Positions 19,589 through 31,311 of a stretch of DNA of 64,000 nt are shown here, in pieces. The DNA is taken from positions 572,616 to 636,615 of the forward strand of contig NZ_LN907827.1 in the NCBI RefSeq assembly GCF_001517405.1, in the 5' to 3' direction. The translations under genes and the position numbers were made by a program. Under the pieces are notes generated by a model. The model worked only from the letters and a program-made list of their open reading frames with translations, had not been told where the DNA came from and ran no database searches. Origin of the DNA: Duffyella gerundensis. Lineage in GTDB: Bacteria; Pseudomonadota; Gammaproteobacteria; Enterobacterales; Enterobacteriaceae. How positions within the stretch are numbered: position 1 is the first letter of the stretch; every line of letters starts with the position of its first letter.

Positions 19589-20380
19589 GTGAATACAGAT
19601 CGTATGCCCGCCTTATTCCTTGGTCATGGCAGCCCCATGAACGTGCTGGAAGAGAATCTGTTTACTGCCCGCTGGCAGCAGCTTGGCCAGCAGCTACCGC
19701 GTCCAAAAGGCATCATCGCCATTTCCGCACACTGGTATGGCAAAGGCACCGCTGTTACCGCCATGGAAAATCCGCGCACCATTCACGATTTTGGCGGTTT
19801 TCCTCAGGCGCTATTTGATACGCACTATCCAGCGCCGGGATCGCCGCAGCTTGCCACCAGAATAGCCGAGGCGTTATCACCGCTGGAAGTGCAACTGGAC
19901 CAACGCTGGGGACTGGATCACGGCACCTGGGGCGTACTGATAAAAATGTATCCTCAGGCAGATATCCCGGTTGTGCAGCTCAGTATCGACAGCACACAGC
20001 CAGCTGCCGCGCATTTTGCTATCGGACGCAGGCTATCGGCATTACGTGATGAGGGCTATATGATCGTCGCCAGCGGCAACGTGGTGCACAACCTACGCAA
20101 AATGCGCTGGCAAGAAGATGCTGAGGCCTGGCCATGGGCAACGGCATTCAATCAGTATGTCAAAGAGCATCTCGACTGGCAGGGCGAAGAGCACCCTTTG
20201 ATTAACTTCGAACACCATCAGGCTGCGGAGCTCGCTAATCCCACGCCAGAACATTTTCTGCCGCTGCTGTACGTGCTGGGTTCACGTTATGAGCATGAAC
20301 CCATCAGCATGCCCATTGACGGCATCGTGATGGGCGCAATTAGCATGCTTTCCGTGGTAATCGGCAAGCAAAACCGCTGA
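19589..20380 (+). CDS. ygiD: DODA-type extradiol dioxygenase YgiD
   Basis: The protein has 263 residues from a GTG start at 19589, chosen because GGAGA lies 6 bases before it and the sequence MNTDRMPALFLGHGSPMN then lines up with the family. It belongs to the zinc-dependent 4,5-DOPA dioxygenase group; LGHGSP and SAHWYG supply metal-binding His residues, and NVVHNLR and HEP follow. The E. coli protein opens DOPA in vitro; the natural substrate is unclear. It ends two bases from the convergent ygiC. Confidence 0.9.
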   Translation: MNTDRMPALFLGHGSPMNVLEENLFTARWQQLGQQLPRPKGIIAISAHWYGKGTAVTAMENPRTIHDFGGFPQALFDTHYPAPGSPQLATRIAEALSPLEVQLDQRWGLDHGTWGVLIKMYPQADIPVVQLSIDSTQPAAAHFAIGRRLSALRDEGYMIVASGNVVHNLRKMRWQEDAEAWPWATAFNQYVKEHLDWQGEEHPLINFEHHQAAELANPTPEHFLPLLYVLGSRYEHEPISMPIDGIVMGAISMLSVVIGKQNR

Positions 20381-20381
20381 G

Positions 20382-21545
20382 TTAGTCGATGAAGGCGTGC
20401 GGATAGAATCGGGAAAGATCCTGCGTGATCAGATCACGATCTTCACGCAGACCAATCCCGGCAGGCAGATCGTTTACCAGCCAGCTGCCGATCAGCGTAA
20501 AGCTGTCGCCAAACTTCGGTAGCGGATGAAACTGCTGCACGATCATGCCTTCTTCACCGTAAGGGCCATCGACACGGGCAATTTCTTTGCCGTTTTCAAT
20601 AATGCGAATATTGGCGCCTTCCCGTGAGAACAGCGGCTTGATCACATACTTATCCATGTGCGGCACGTTGTCATCGTCGGCAAACCAGGCGGGCAGCAGG
20701 TTAGGATGATTGGGAAACATCTGCCATAACATCGGCAGCAGCGCTTTGTTGGAGAGAATGCTTTTCCATGCCGGTTCAAGCCAGCGGACGCCCGCATCGG
20801 CCAGTTTGGTGGAGAAGATCTCGCGTAGCATAAATTCCCACGGATAGAGCTTGAACAGGTTACTGATGACCTGATCCTGCACATCGGTAAACTGGCCTCT
20901 TTCACCCAGCCCAATCTCATCAATATAGAGAAACTCACTGGGCAATCCCGTTTCTGCGGCGCAATCCTGTAAATACTGTACCGTGCCGCGATCTTCATCT
21001 GTGTCGCGACAGCAGGCAAAATGCAGCAGGTTGAAACCATGCTGCTGATGCAGCTCGCTAAAGCGGTCGATGAGCTTGTCCTGCAGGCTGTTAAACTGAT
21101 CGCTGCCGGCAGTTAAGCGGCCCGACTTCAGCTGATCTTCCAGCCAGATCCACTGGAAAAAAGCCGCTTCGTACAGCGACGTTGGCGTGTCAGCGTTGTT
21201 TTCCAACAGCTTCGCATCGCCTTCACCATCCCACGCCAGATCGAGCCGCGAATAGAGCGATGGCTGGCGGCTGTGCCATGAATCGCGCACGAAATCCCAG
21301 GTGTGTTTTGGGATACGAAACTTTTCCAGCAGGGCTTCACTGGCGACCACTTTCTCCACTACCTGCAAACACATCTGATGTAGCTCAGCGGTGGTTTCTT
21401 CCAGATAGTCGATCTGCCCAAGCGTAAACTGATAATAAGCATCTTCGCACCAGTAGGGCTCGCCATGCATGGTGTGAAAACGAAAGCCATATTCGGTTGC
21501 TTTCTCGCGCCAGTCTGAACGTGGCTCAATAGCGATGCGTTTCAT
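20382..21545 (-). CDS. ygiC: Glutathionylspermidine synthase-like ATP-grasp protein YgiC
   Basis: This 387-residue protein belongs to the glutathionylspermidine synthase (GSP_synth) ATP-grasp family, represented in E. coli by YgiC and YjfC. The N-terminal [20 protein letters not shown] and the C-terminal nucleotide-binding parts ([27 protein letters not shown]) are conserved. It lacks the amidase half of true Gss. Its substrate is not known, though polyamine conjugation is excluded by some published work on homologues. It is the last gene of the tolC-ygiB-ygiC operon. Confidence 0.9.
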   Translation of the reverse strand: MKRIAIEPRSDWREKATEYGFRFHTMHGEPYWCEDAYYQFTLGQIDYLEETTAELHQMCLQVVEKVVASEALLEKFRIPKHTWDFVRDSWHSRQPSLYSRLDLAWDGEGDAKLLENNADTPTSLYEAAFFQWIWLEDQLKSGRLTAGSDQFNSLQDKLIDRFSELHQQHGFNLLHFACCRDTDEDRGTVQYLQDCAAETGLPSEFLYIDEIGLGERGQFTDVQDQVISNLFKLYPWEFMLREIFSTKLADAGVRWLEPAWKSILSNKALLPMLWQMFPNHPNLLPAWFADDDNVPHMDKYVIKPLFSREGANIRIIENGKEIARVDGPYGEEGMIVQQFHPLPKFGDSFTLIGSWLVNDLPAGIGLREDRDLITQDLSRFYPHAFID

Positions 21546-21551
21546 CAGCCG

Positions 21552-22211
21552 TTAGCCTCCAAACGAGCGATTGCCAGTGCTGGTCGCGCTGCTGCGTTGC
21601 ATCGAATTTTGTTTCGCGACGCTTTCGCCAAAGCCGCCACGTGTCACGGTGTTGGTGGTCGCAGGTTTTGGTGCCAGCGCAGTTTTAGGCACGGTCATAG
21701 TACGGCCTGACGTGGCATTGCCATAGTTGCGACCGCTGGCATCAACGAATTTACCATTAGCCGGACTGGCCGGGTTTTTGGATGAAAACAGCGGTTGCTG
21801 AGCAAAGCCTGCGCCGCCGCCCATCATACGTCCCATCATATAACCGGCCATTAATGGCATCCAGAAGCTGCCGCTCTGCTGCGCTTCCGCGTTGGTTCCG
21901 GCCTGTGCCGGCGCCTGCTTACATTGATCCTCGCCAAACTCCGCCACGCAATCCTCACGCGAGGCATATTTCGGCGCGGTTTTTTCCGCTTCTTTCAGCG
22001 CACTATTGTAAGCGGTGGTGCACTGCGCGCTTTGACCTGGATTGGCCTTGCTGCAGTCGTCAGCATTCTGATACATCGAAACCGTTTCATCGGCCTGCTC
22101 ACAGCCAGCCAGCATAAACACCGCCGACACCGCCAGCGCAACCGGCGTCAAATGTCGCGCGCTCCAGCTTTTGCGAAAAGAGGCGTAATTAATCGTTTTT
22201 GTCCGTTTCAT
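21552..22211 (-). CDS. ygiB: DUF1190 lipoprotein-like protein YgiB
   Basis: The protein has 219 residues. The N-terminus has a twin basic stretch and a hydrophobic segment ending in VFMLAGCEQ, a lipobox with the acylated Cys at about residue 36. A conserved Cys-rich middle ([29 protein letters not shown]) and a Met/Gly-rich stretch ([13 protein letters not shown]) follow, then a Ser/Gly-rich tail. This matches YgiB, of unknown function, co-transcribed with tolC in E. coli. The start at 22211 follows AGGAG. Only 6 bases separate it from ygiC. Confidence 0.88.
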   Translation of the reverse strand: MKRTKTINYASFRKSWSARHLTPVALAVSAVFMLAGCEQADETVSMYQNADDCSKANPGQSAQCTTAYNSALKEAEKTAPKYASREDCVAEFGEDQCKQAPAQAGTNAEAQQSGSFWMPLMAGYMMGRMMGGGAGFAQQPLFSSKNPASPANGKFVDASGRNYGNATSGRTMTVPKTALAPKPATTNTVTRGGFGESVAKQNSMQRSSATSTGNRSFGG

Positions 22212-22355
22212 GATGTTTCTCCTGTGCCCAAAGGTTAATGGGTAGGATAGGTTAAGCATGCTGATAATTGAAGCAGGAAGCGCAGAACGGGCGGGGATCT
22301 TTACGTAGCTATACGTTGGGATGAGAAGGGGGGCAGCAGGCGCTGCCCCACCGGC

Positions 22356-23819
22356 TTAATTAGCGAAAGGATTGTTGCTGGCAGCCACGTTACGATGACG
22401 ATTGCTCACCGGCTGAGCCGCTGGCGTACCGTGATCGGCTGAGGTTTGCTGAGCACTGTTTTCAGGCGCAACCACTTCAGGTGTAGTGGACACTTCTTTG
22501 CCAAGACGATTGTTCAGTGCCGCCAGATCCTGCTCGTTCAGCGTGCCAAGCGCCGATTTAATGTTGAGCTCGTTAATCATGTAATCATAACGTGCGTTGG
22601 AGAGCTGCTGCTTGGCGTTATACAGCGTGGTAGTAGCATCAAGCACATCAACGATGGTGCGTGTACCGACCTGATAACCCGCTTCGCTGGCATCCAGTGA
22701 ACTCTGTGCGGACACCACCGCCTGCTGATAAGCATTGATGCTGCTGATAGAGGCATTAACGTTGTTAAACGATGAGCGCACGGTTTGCACGGTTGAACGA
22801 TGCGCGCTTTCCAGCTGCTCGCTGGCGCTGACATACTGATACTGTGCCTGCTTAACCTGAGAAGTTACCGAACCGCCGCTGTACAGTGGCAGGGTAAAGC
22901 TCAGTCCAACCTGGTTGGAACCGGTGATGCTGTCGGTGGATGAAGCACCCTGATTCGCACGGCTGCCGCCATATTTGCTGTTCGACAGGCCGGTTGACGC
23001 GGTTAAATCCAGCGTCGGCATATGGCCCGTTTCTGACAGGCGAATCTGCTCGCGTGCCAAATCCTGCGTCAGACGTGCTGACAACAGGTTGAGGTTGCGG
23101 CTTTCCGCTTCCTTCAACAAAGAGGCCACCGGCTGTGGTTTCGTCGCTTTGAAATTATCAATATTCAGCGACGCCAGCGTTGGATAGTCGTTGCCGGTTA
23201 CCTGGCGCAGTGTCTCAACCGCGTTATCCAGCGCATTACGCGCTGTCACTTCGTTAGCCAGCACGCTGTCATATTGCGCACGGGCGTTCTGCACGTCAGT
23301 AATCGCCACTAAGCCAACGTTAAAACGCTGAGTGGTCTGATCCAGTTCACGATAAATCGACTGTTTCTGCGCTTCGGTGTAGGAAAGCGTATCGATGGCG
23401 CGCAGTACGTTGAAATAGGCGGTAGCAGTATTTAACATCAGGTTTTGCTGCGCGGTTTGCCAGGTGACATCCTGAATACCGGCGGTTTTTTCCTGCAGGG
23501 TCAACGCACGCCATTTTGACATATCAAATATTGTCTGCGTTAACTGTAATGAACCGCTTGTAGTATTGGAATGCAGGCCGCTGCTATCACGATAACCGCT
23601 GGCGTATTGATAATCAGCACCCAAACCAAGCTGGGGCAGCAACGGGCTGCGGGCTTCATTAATCTTTTCAAATGCCGCATCGCGGTCAGCCGCGGAACTG
23701 CGTAAGTCAGGGTTAGAGATGCGTGCTTGCTGGTAAATCTGTAACAGATTCTCAGCCTGGCTCGCAACGCTAAAGCCACCCAGGCTCAGGCCAATTACTA
23801 ATGGGAGCAGTTTGTTCAT
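22356..23819 (-). CDS. tolC: Outer membrane channel TolC
   Basis: This 487-residue trimeric outer-membrane channel serves drug efflux pumps and type I secretion. The signal peptide MNKLLPLVIGLSLGGFSVAS is cleaved near AE/NLL. Two internal repeats of the outer-membrane efflux family follow (AADRDAAFEKINEARSPLLP; ASISSINAYQQAVVSAQSSL). The ATG at 23819 is preferred over one two codons upstream because AAGGA lies 6 bases before it. The much longer open frame reaching 24410 runs into nudF's promoter region and is not believed. A type I-secreted adhesin such as those at 31-39 kb would need this channel. Confidence 0.97.
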   Translation of the reverse strand: MNKLLPLVIGLSLGGFSVASQAENLLQIYQQARISNPDLRSSAADRDAAFEKINEARSPLLPQLGLGADYQYASGYRDSSGLHSNTTSGSLQLTQTIFDMSKWRALTLQEKTAGIQDVTWQTAQQNLMLNTATAYFNVLRAIDTLSYTEAQKQSIYRELDQTTQRFNVGLVAITDVQNARAQYDSVLANEVTARNALDNAVETLRQVTGNDYPTLASLNIDNFKATKPQPVASLLKEAESRNLNLLSARLTQDLAREQIRLSETGHMPTLDLTASTGLSNSKYGGSRANQGASSTDSITGSNQVGLSFTLPLYSGGSVTSQVKQAQYQYVSASEQLESAHRSTVQTVRSSFNNVNASISSINAYQQAVVSAQSSLDASEAGYQVGTRTIVDVLDATTTLYNAKQQLSNARYDYMINELNIKSALGTLNEQDLAALNNRLGKEVSTTPEVVAPENSAQQTSADHGTPAAQPVSNRHRNVAASNNPFAN

Positions 23820-24035
23820 TTGCATTCCTTGTGGTGCAGCCAAATTGCCATGGTAGCGCTGCTGGAGACCAAAAAAATAATCGCCGATTCTACCAGAGAC
23901 TGATGAATTGTTAAGTTGGCTGAAAGTGCCATCTCGCCTTAATTTACGTAAATAATTCAGAAAGAACCAGACAATGACGCGAATGTGATTTGAATTTCGC
24001 GATAGCATCCCCAACTGATGGAACGAGGGCCGACA

Positions 24036-24671
24036 ATGAGCAACAGTAAAAAATCCCCTGTGACTTTCTCGAAAAACGATGTAGAAATTATTGCACGCGA
24101 GTCGATCTACGACGGTTTTTTTTCCATGACGCGCTACCGCTTTCGTCATCGCCTGTTTAACGGCCAGATGAGCAACGAAGTACAGCGCGAAGTTTTTGAG
24201 CGCGGCCATGCTGCCGTGCTGTTGCCCTGGGATCCTCGTCGTGATGAAGTGGTCCTGATCGAGCAGATTCGTATTCCCGCCTATGACACCAGCGCCACAC
24301 CCTGGCTGCTTGAACTCGTTGCTGGCATTATTGAACCCGGCGAAAGCGTGGAAGACGTGGCTCGCCGCGAAGCGATGGAAGAGGCTGGTCTGCAGGTCAA
24401 TCGTATTCAACCGGTGATTAATTATCTGGCCAGCCCTGGCGGCACCAGTGAGCGTTTATCGGTAATGGTAGGCGAAGTGGATGCCAGCGTGGCGGAGGGA
24501 AACCACGGTCTGGAGGAGGAGAATGAGGATATTCTCGTGCATGTGGTCAGTCGCCAGCAGGCTTACCAATGGGTGGAAGAGGGGATAATTGACAACGCGG
24601 CTTCGGTGATTGCCTTGCAATGGCTTGAACTGCACCATGAGAGACTAAAAAAAGAGTGGAATCCAACATGA
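24036..24671 (+). CDS. nudF: ADP-ribose diphosphatase NudF
   Basis: This 211-residue Nudix hydrolase cleaves ADP-ribose to AMP and ribose 5-phosphate. The Nudix box runs from AGIIEPGES to REAMEEAGL at about 97-120, with the metal-binding REAMEE core. The start at MSNSKK follows GAGG at 9 bases. It is the first gene of the nudF-yqiB-cpdA-yqiA-parE operon and is divergent from tolC. Its TGA overlaps the ATG of yqiB. Confidence 0.95.
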   Translation: MSNSKKSPVTFSKNDVEIIARESIYDGFFSMTRYRFRHRLFNGQMSNEVQREVFERGHAAVLLPWDPRRDEVVLIEQIRIPAYDTSATPWLLELVAGIIEPGESVEDVARREAMEEAGLQVNRIQPVINYLASPGGTSERLSVMVGEVDASVAEGNHGLEEENEDILVHVVSRQQAYQWVEEGIIDNAASVIALQWLELHHERLKKEWNPT

Positions 24672-25090
24672 CCAAGCGCTATACGCCTGACTTTCCCGAA
24701 ATGATGCGCTTGTGCGAAACCAATTTCGCGCAGCTGCGGCGTTTGCTGCCACGCAACGATGAAGCGGGCGCGGCGGTGAGCTATCAGGTTAACGGCGCCC
24801 GTTACAGCATTACCGTTCTTGAGTCCACCCGTTACACGACGCTGGTGGAAGTGAAACAAACTGCACCGGCCGTGAGTTACTGGAGTCTGCCTTCAATGTC
24901 TGTCAGACTTTATCACGATGCGATGGTTGCTGAAGTGTGTTCAACGCAGCAGATCTATCGCTTTAAAGCACGCTATGATTATCCTAATAAAAAGTTGCAT
25001 CAGCGTGATGAAAAGCATCAGATCAATCAATTCCTTGCCGACTGGCTGCGTTACTGCCTGGCGCATGGGGCGATGGCGGTGCCAGCCTGA
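24668..25090 (+). CDS. yqiB: DUF1249 family protein YqiB
   Basis: This 140-residue conserved protein has no known function. It is nearly collinear with E. coli YqiB ([19 protein letters not shown] at the start, [20 protein letters not shown] at the end). The start ATG overlaps the nudF stop codon (ATGA), indicating translational coupling. No membrane segment or signal is seen. Confidence 0.92.
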   Translation: MTKRYTPDFPEMMRLCETNFAQLRRLLPRNDEAGAAVSYQVNGARYSITVLESTRYTTLVEVKQTAPAVSYWSLPSMSVRLYHDAMVAEVCSTQQIYRFKARYDYPNKKLHQRDEKHQINQFLADWLRYCLAHGAMAVPA

Positions 25091-25134
25091 CGCTGCATGC
25101 CATCTAAAGTTTGAGGTGGAACTAAGGAAACGCT

Positions 25135-25962
25135 TTGGATAGCCTGCTAACTCTTGCTGTGACGAGCCATGCCAACATCAGGATTCTACAAATCACCGAT
25201 ACTCATCTGTTTGCGGGTAAGCATGAAACCTTATTAGGCGTGAACACGTGGGACAGTTTTAATGCGGTGCTGGACGCCATCAGCGCCCAGCAGGATGCGT
25301 TTGATCTGATCGTCGCGACCGGCGATCTGGCTCAGGATCACTCTACCGAAGCGTATCAGCACTTTGCTGATGGCGTTGCCCGTCTCGGCGCGCCTTGCGT
25401 GTGGCTGCCGGGCAACCATGATTTTCAGCCCGTGATGTTTGAGACGTTAGCGGCCGCAGCCATTAACGACGCCAAACAAATTTTATTGGGCGACAGCTGG
25501 CAGCTGGTGCTGCTCGACAGTCAGGTATCCGGCGTGCCGCACGGCATGCTCAGCGACTATCAGCTGGAATGGCTGGATAACGCGCTCGCCGCGGTGCCCG
25601 ATCGCCATACGCTGGTGCTGCTGCATCATCATCCGCTGCCGTCGGGCTGCACCTGGCTCGATCAGCACAGCTTGCGCAACTCGCACATGCTCGACGAGCT
25701 GTTGCAGCGTTATCCGCAGGCGAAAAATCTGCTTTGCGGACATATTCATCAGGATCTGGACGTGGAATGGAATGGTCGACGCGTCATGGCCTCGCCCTCA
25801 ACCTGCGTTCAGTTCAAGCCCCACTGCACCAATTTTGCTATCGATTCCCTTGCGCCAGGCTGGCGGCTGCTGGAACTCTACGCTGATGGCTCGCTGAGCA
25901 CTCAGGTTAAGCGGCTGGCGACGCAGGCGTTCAGCCCCGACCTCGACTCTGACGGATACTAA
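25135..25962 (+). CDS. cpdA: 3',5'-cyclic AMP phosphodiesterase CpdA
   Basis: This 275-residue calcineurin-like phosphoesterase hydrolyses cAMP and so tunes CRP activity. The metal motifs are DTH (22-24), GDLAQD, GNHD, HHHPLP and GHIH. The start is a TTG at 25135 with AAGGA seven bases before it; no ATG fits the conserved N-terminus MDSLLTL. The rare start may keep expression low. It is in the nudF-parE operon. Confidence 0.94.
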   Translation: MDSLLTLAVTSHANIRILQITDTHLFAGKHETLLGVNTWDSFNAVLDAISAQQDAFDLIVATGDLAQDHSTEAYQHFADGVARLGAPCVWLPGNHDFQPVMFETLAAAAINDAKQILLGDSWQLVLLDSQVSGVPHGMLSDYQLEWLDNALAAVPDRHTLVLLHHHPLPSGCTWLDQHSLRNSHMLDELLQRYPQAKNLLCGHIHQDLDVEWNGRRVMASPSTCVQFKPHCTNFAIDSLAPGWRLLELYADGSLSTQVKRLATQAFSPDLDSDGY

Positions 25963-25965
25963 GTG

Positions 25966-26547
25966 ATGGCAACCCTTCTTTACCTGCATGGCTTTAACAG
26001 TTCGCCGCAGTCGGCCAAGGCGACGCAGATGCAGACGTGGCTGGCGGAACATCATCCTGAGATAGAAATGGTAGTGCCGCAGCTGCCCGCTTTCCCGGCT
26101 GAGGCAGCGGAATTAATGGAGTCGTTGGTGCTGGCGCGTGCTGGTCAGCCAATCGGTTTAGTTGGCTCATCGCTGGGCGGCTATTACGCCACCTGGCTGT
26201 CGCAATGCTTCATGCTGCCTGCTGTGGTAGTGAATCCGGCGGTACGTCCGTTTGAGCTGCTAAACGGTTTTCTGGGCGACAATCAGAACCCCTACACCGG
26301 CCAGCAATATGTGTTAGAGTCTCGCCACATTTACGATCTGAAAGTCATGCAGATTGAACCGCTTGAATCACCCGATCTTCTCTGGTTGCTGCAACAAACA
26401 GGTGATGAAGTGCTGGATTATCGCCAGGCACTGCATTACTACGCATCCTGCCGCCAGACGGTTGAAGAGGGGGGCAACCATGCTTTTATCGGATTCGAAC
26501 GCTTTTTTCCGGCAATCCTGGACTTTATCGGGCTGAAGCACGCCTGA
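25966..26547 (+). CDS. yqiA: Esterase YqiA
   Basis: This 193-residue small alpha/beta hydrolase has the nucleophile elbow GSSLGG (Ser about 74), the oxyanion-side motif YLHGFNSSP near the N-terminus, and the catalytic His in GGNHAF near the C-terminus. The E. coli homologue cleaves short acyl esters and CoA thioesters in vitro. It starts four bases after the cpdA stop and is followed by parE at 54 bases. Confidence 0.93.
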   Translation: MATLLYLHGFNSSPQSAKATQMQTWLAEHHPEIEMVVPQLPAFPAEAAELMESLVLARAGQPIGLVGSSLGGYYATWLSQCFMLPAVVVNPAVRPFELLNGFLGDNQNPYTGQQYVLESRHIYDLKVMQIEPLESPDLLWLLQQTGDEVLDYRQALHYYASCRQTVEEGGNHAFIGFERFFPAILDFIGLKHA

Positions 26548-28497
<1,950 letters not shown>

Positions 28498-28501
28498 AAT
28501 C

Positions 28502-28526
28502 AGGGCGACGCAGGTCGCCCTTTTTT
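28502..28526. terminator. Terminator after parE
   Basis: AGGGCGAC and GTCGCCCT form a perfect stem followed by six T bases. It ends the nudF-parE operon and lies at the 3' end of the convergent TPR gene. Confidence 0.85.
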
Positions 28527-30024
28527 ATTGCTGCTTTACCCACGTCTCCAGCGCGCAGGCGATGCGTGTAATCACCGCCGTCCATTCCTCATCCTGATGA
28601 CGATAAAACAGACGCATCTGTGGATACCACAGTGAATCTTCGCGGCCAGCCGTCCAGCGCCAGTCAGTCGCAATACCGGGCACCATCACCCAACAGGGTT
28701 TGCCCATGCTGCCCGCCAGGTGTGCCACCGACGTATCGACGCTAATAACCAGATCCAGTTGCGCAATGGCTGAGGCCGTATCGGCATAATCGTGGAAACG
28801 CGGTCCGAGCGCGAGCGCGGGTTGCGTAGCCGCACAGGGCAGCACCTCCTCTTCCCCGGCGCCTTTTTGCAGGCTCACCCAGCGAATGCCCGGCACCTGC
28901 CATAACGGCGCCAGCTGGTTGAAATGCGCCAGCGAGCGCTGCGCATCATTCTTATGGGCGCTATTGCCTTTCCACACCACGCCAACCTGCAACGCTTCAC
29001 TCTTCTGCGACAGCTGCCATTGCGCAAGGCGGTGCGCTTCAATCTGAAACAGCGGCGGCAGCGGGCCAAAAGGATCCTGGGTCAGAAACCAGGCTGGCAG
29101 ATCGAGCTGCATGCACCAGCAATCAAACGCCACGCCGTTCAGTTCTTCAAAATGGGTCAGGCAGCGATCGATATCCGGCAGGGTGCTCAGCAGAGCGTGC
29201 AGTTCAGGACGACCGAGAAAAACAACCTCAGCTGCCTGCTTTTCCCGCTTCAGCCGGGTGACATAACGGCTGAACTGAATAATGTCGCCCAGCCCCTGTT
29301 CACACAGAATAGCAATGGTTTTACCGTTCAGCGGCTCGCCCTGCCAGTAGGGCTGGGTGAGTGCGGGCAGCCGGAAAAAGGCGTCGGGATTGGCGGCATG
29401 ATAACGATATTGATAGCGCCGCCAGCCTTCGTTGAATTCGCCCTGACGCAGCAACACCATGCCCAGCGTATTTTGCCAGCGCGGCTCTTCCGGTTGCTGC
29501 TGTAACAGGCCGCGTAGCTGCGTAGCTGCCTCATCCAGCTGGCCGGTATGCGCATAAACCGTGCTCAGACCATAGGCGGCTTCACGATAATGGGGATCAT
29601 GCGTCAAAAGGCGTTGGTAACAGCCGATCGCCTCCTGATGCCTGAATTGTTTGTGCAGCAAAATAGCGTAATTGTTCAGACAGGCCGCGTAATCGGGCAG
29701 CACCCGCAACGCCTGCTGATAATAACTTTCGGCCTGTTGCCAGTCGCCGCTGTCGTACCAGGTGAGCCCGAGACCGTTTAACGCGCCCGCGTCATGCGCC
29801 GAGAGCGCTAACAGGCGCTGATAATAGCTGATGGCGGCCTTAAGATTGCCTGCGCGTCGCTCCAGCCGCGCTGCTTCATGTAGCAGAGGAGTGCTGGCGC
29901 GGCTAAACAACAGCCGGCTGCGAATTTTCCTGCGTGCGGTCGCATAATCACCGCGATCGATCAGCTGTTGAATCTCCCTGAGTGCGCTATCGGCCTGAAC
30001 GGCCTGGCGCTTTTGCCGAATCAT
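28525..30024 (-). CDS. TPR protein with C-terminal glycosyltransferase-like domain
   Basis: This 499-residue protein begins with several tetratricopeptide repeats (about 30-200; repeats such as AGALNGLGLTWYDSGDWQQA and EAAYGLSTVYAHTGQLDEA). A C-terminal domain (about 235-495) follows with a GT9/GT41-like fold pattern: GKTIAILCEQGLGDIIQFSR, VGVVWKGNSAHKNDAQRSL and ISVDTSVAHLAGSMGKPCWV. Such TPR-glycosyltransferase fusions glycosylate proteins or act on surface sugars in other bacteria; the substrate here is unknown. No signal peptide is seen, so it is probably cytoplasmic. It is divergent from the LysR gene. It is not present at this place in E. coli. Confidence 0.75.
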   Translation of the reverse strand: MIRQKRQAVQADSALREIQQLIDRGDYATARRKIRSRLLFSRASTPLLHEAARLERRAGNLKAAISYYQRLLALSAHDAGALNGLGLTWYDSGDWQQAESYYQQALRVLPDYAACLNNYAILLHKQFRHQEAIGCYQRLLTHDPHYREAAYGLSTVYAHTGQLDEAATQLRGLLQQQPEEPRWQNTLGMVLLRQGEFNEGWRRYQYRYHAANPDAFFRLPALTQPYWQGEPLNGKTIAILCEQGLGDIIQFSRYVTRLKREKQAAEVVFLGRPELHALLSTLPDIDRCLTHFEELNGVAFDCWCMQLDLPAWFLTQDPFGPLPPLFQIEAHRLAQWQLSQKSEALQVGVVWKGNSAHKNDAQRSLAHFNQLAPLWQVPGIRWVSLQKGAGEEEVLPCAATQPALALGPRFHDYADTASAIAQLDLVISVDTSVAHLAGSMGKPCWVMVPGIATDWRWTAGREDSLWYPQMRLFYRHQDEEWTAVITRIACALETWVKQQ

Positions 30025-30133
30025 TGCGTTATCCTGAAGGTTGAAAACGCGCGCATTGAAACATAACGCTCAGCGCCTGCCTGTAAGTCCGGTCTTGAAA
30101 ATCGTTGTTATTTATTGCCTGAAAGGATGTGCC

Positions 30134-31033
30134 GTGAAAATTACGCTTGAAGAGCTACGCGCCTGGGTCACCGTGGTGGATACCGGCTCGATTACCGCCG
30201 CAGCGGAGCAGCTTCATCAAACCAGTTCTGGCATCAGCCGGGCGTTAAGCCGTCTGGAAAGTAAGCTGCAAACCACGCTGCTGCATCGCACCACACGTCG
30301 GCTGGCGCTGACCGAAGAGGGCACCATTTTCCTCGAACACGCACGACAGATTCTGGCGTCGGTGGAGCAGGCGGAAGAGCAAATTGCCCAGCGCCGGGAA
30401 ATGCCTGCCGGGCGACTGCGCGTCAATGCAGCGACGCCGTTTATGCTGCATGTGATTGTGCCGCTGGTGGCGGAATTTACCGAAGCCTATCCGCTGATTC
30501 AGCTGGAACTGAACACCGATGATGTGTTGATCGATCTGCTGGAGCAGCAAACTGATATCGCTATTCGCATTGGCGAACTGCGCGATTCTTCCATCCGTGC
30601 GCGTTCGCTGGGCTGTAGCAGGCTGCGGCTGATGGCAACGCCCGCTTATCTGGCCAGGCACGGTACGCCGCGCAGTGTGGAGGAGCTGGCACAGCATCGC
30701 CTGATCGGCTTTACGCAGGCCGAGCCGCATAATACCTGGCCGATTTGGCGCCAGGAAGGCGAGCTGTTGCACATCAAACCGGATCTGGCAGCATCAAGCG
30801 GGGAAACCATTCGTCAGCTGGTACTGGCGCACCAGGGCATCGCTCGCATGTCCGATTTCGTTACGCATCAGGATGTCGCTAACGGGCGGCTGGTACAGGT
30901 GTTAGAAGCAGAAACGCGCGATGTTCGCCTGCCGGTCAACGCGGTCTATTATCGCAACTCAACCCTCTCTTCGCGCATCACCTGCTTTCTGGATTTCCTG
31001 CAGCAGAAAATCGACGCCAGCAAACTGCTTTAG
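30134..31033 (+). CDS. LysR-family transcriptional regulator (YafC-like)
   Basis: The protein has 299 residues from a GTG start at 30134, chosen because AAGGA lies 7 bases before it and the HTH then sits at the normal place. The N-terminal winged helix-turn-helix (VKITLEELRAWVTVVDTGSI, residues 1-20, through TRRLALTEEG) is followed by a substrate-binding domain that includes GFTQAEPHNTWPI and SSGETIRQLVLAHQGIARMSD. The whole resembles E. coli YafC-type regulators. The effector is unknown. LysR regulators often control the divergent gene, here the TPR/glycosyltransferase. Confidence 0.85.
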   Translation: MKITLEELRAWVTVVDTGSITAAAEQLHQTSSGISRALSRLESKLQTTLLHRTTRRLALTEEGTIFLEHARQILASVEQAEEQIAQRREMPAGRLRVNAATPFMLHVIVPLVAEFTEAYPLIQLELNTDDVLIDLLEQQTDIAIRIGELRDSSIRARSLGCSRLRLMATPAYLARHGTPRSVEELAQHRLIGFTQAEPHNTWPIWRQEGELLHIKPDLAASSGETIRQLVLAHQGIARMSDFVTHQDVANGRLVQVLEAETRDVRLPVNAVYYRNSTLSSRITCFLDFLQQKIDASKLL

Positions 31034-31223
31034 CTTATCCCCCCTGAACCCCCTTTTTTTTGCCCGCTGCTGGCGCTTAATTTCAGTAAAGTAAGCGCCA
31101 TTAATTTTATCAAAAACAATAGCTTGTTAATTATTTAACCTTTGCTTCCCGCAAAATATTTCTGCCGAACAAGACAGGTCTGATAAGCGATTCGTCCGTA
31201 TTCAGCAAATATTCGAAAAAATT

Positions 31224-31248
31224 TTGAACCATGTGGGTTGTGGTTCAA
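31224..31248. repeat. Inverted repeat upstream of the first Ig-repeat gene
   Basis: TTGAACCA (31224-31231) and TGGTTCAA (31241-31248) are perfect 8-base arms around a 9-base spacer, 64 bases before the start codon. It could be an mRNA leader hairpin or the site of a dimeric regulator. The gap 31034-31311 is otherwise AT-rich with no gene. Confidence 0.6.
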
Positions 31249-31311
31249 CCAGGGAAGTTCTGCGCGCTGAGCCTGCGACGCAGTTCGGTTTAACAATCGT
31301 AAGGGTTATTC

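Noticed and set aside
23820..24410. A long upstream extension of the tolC frame
   Set aside because: It would run through the divergent nudF start and lose the clear TolC signal peptide; the internal start has a good ribosome site.
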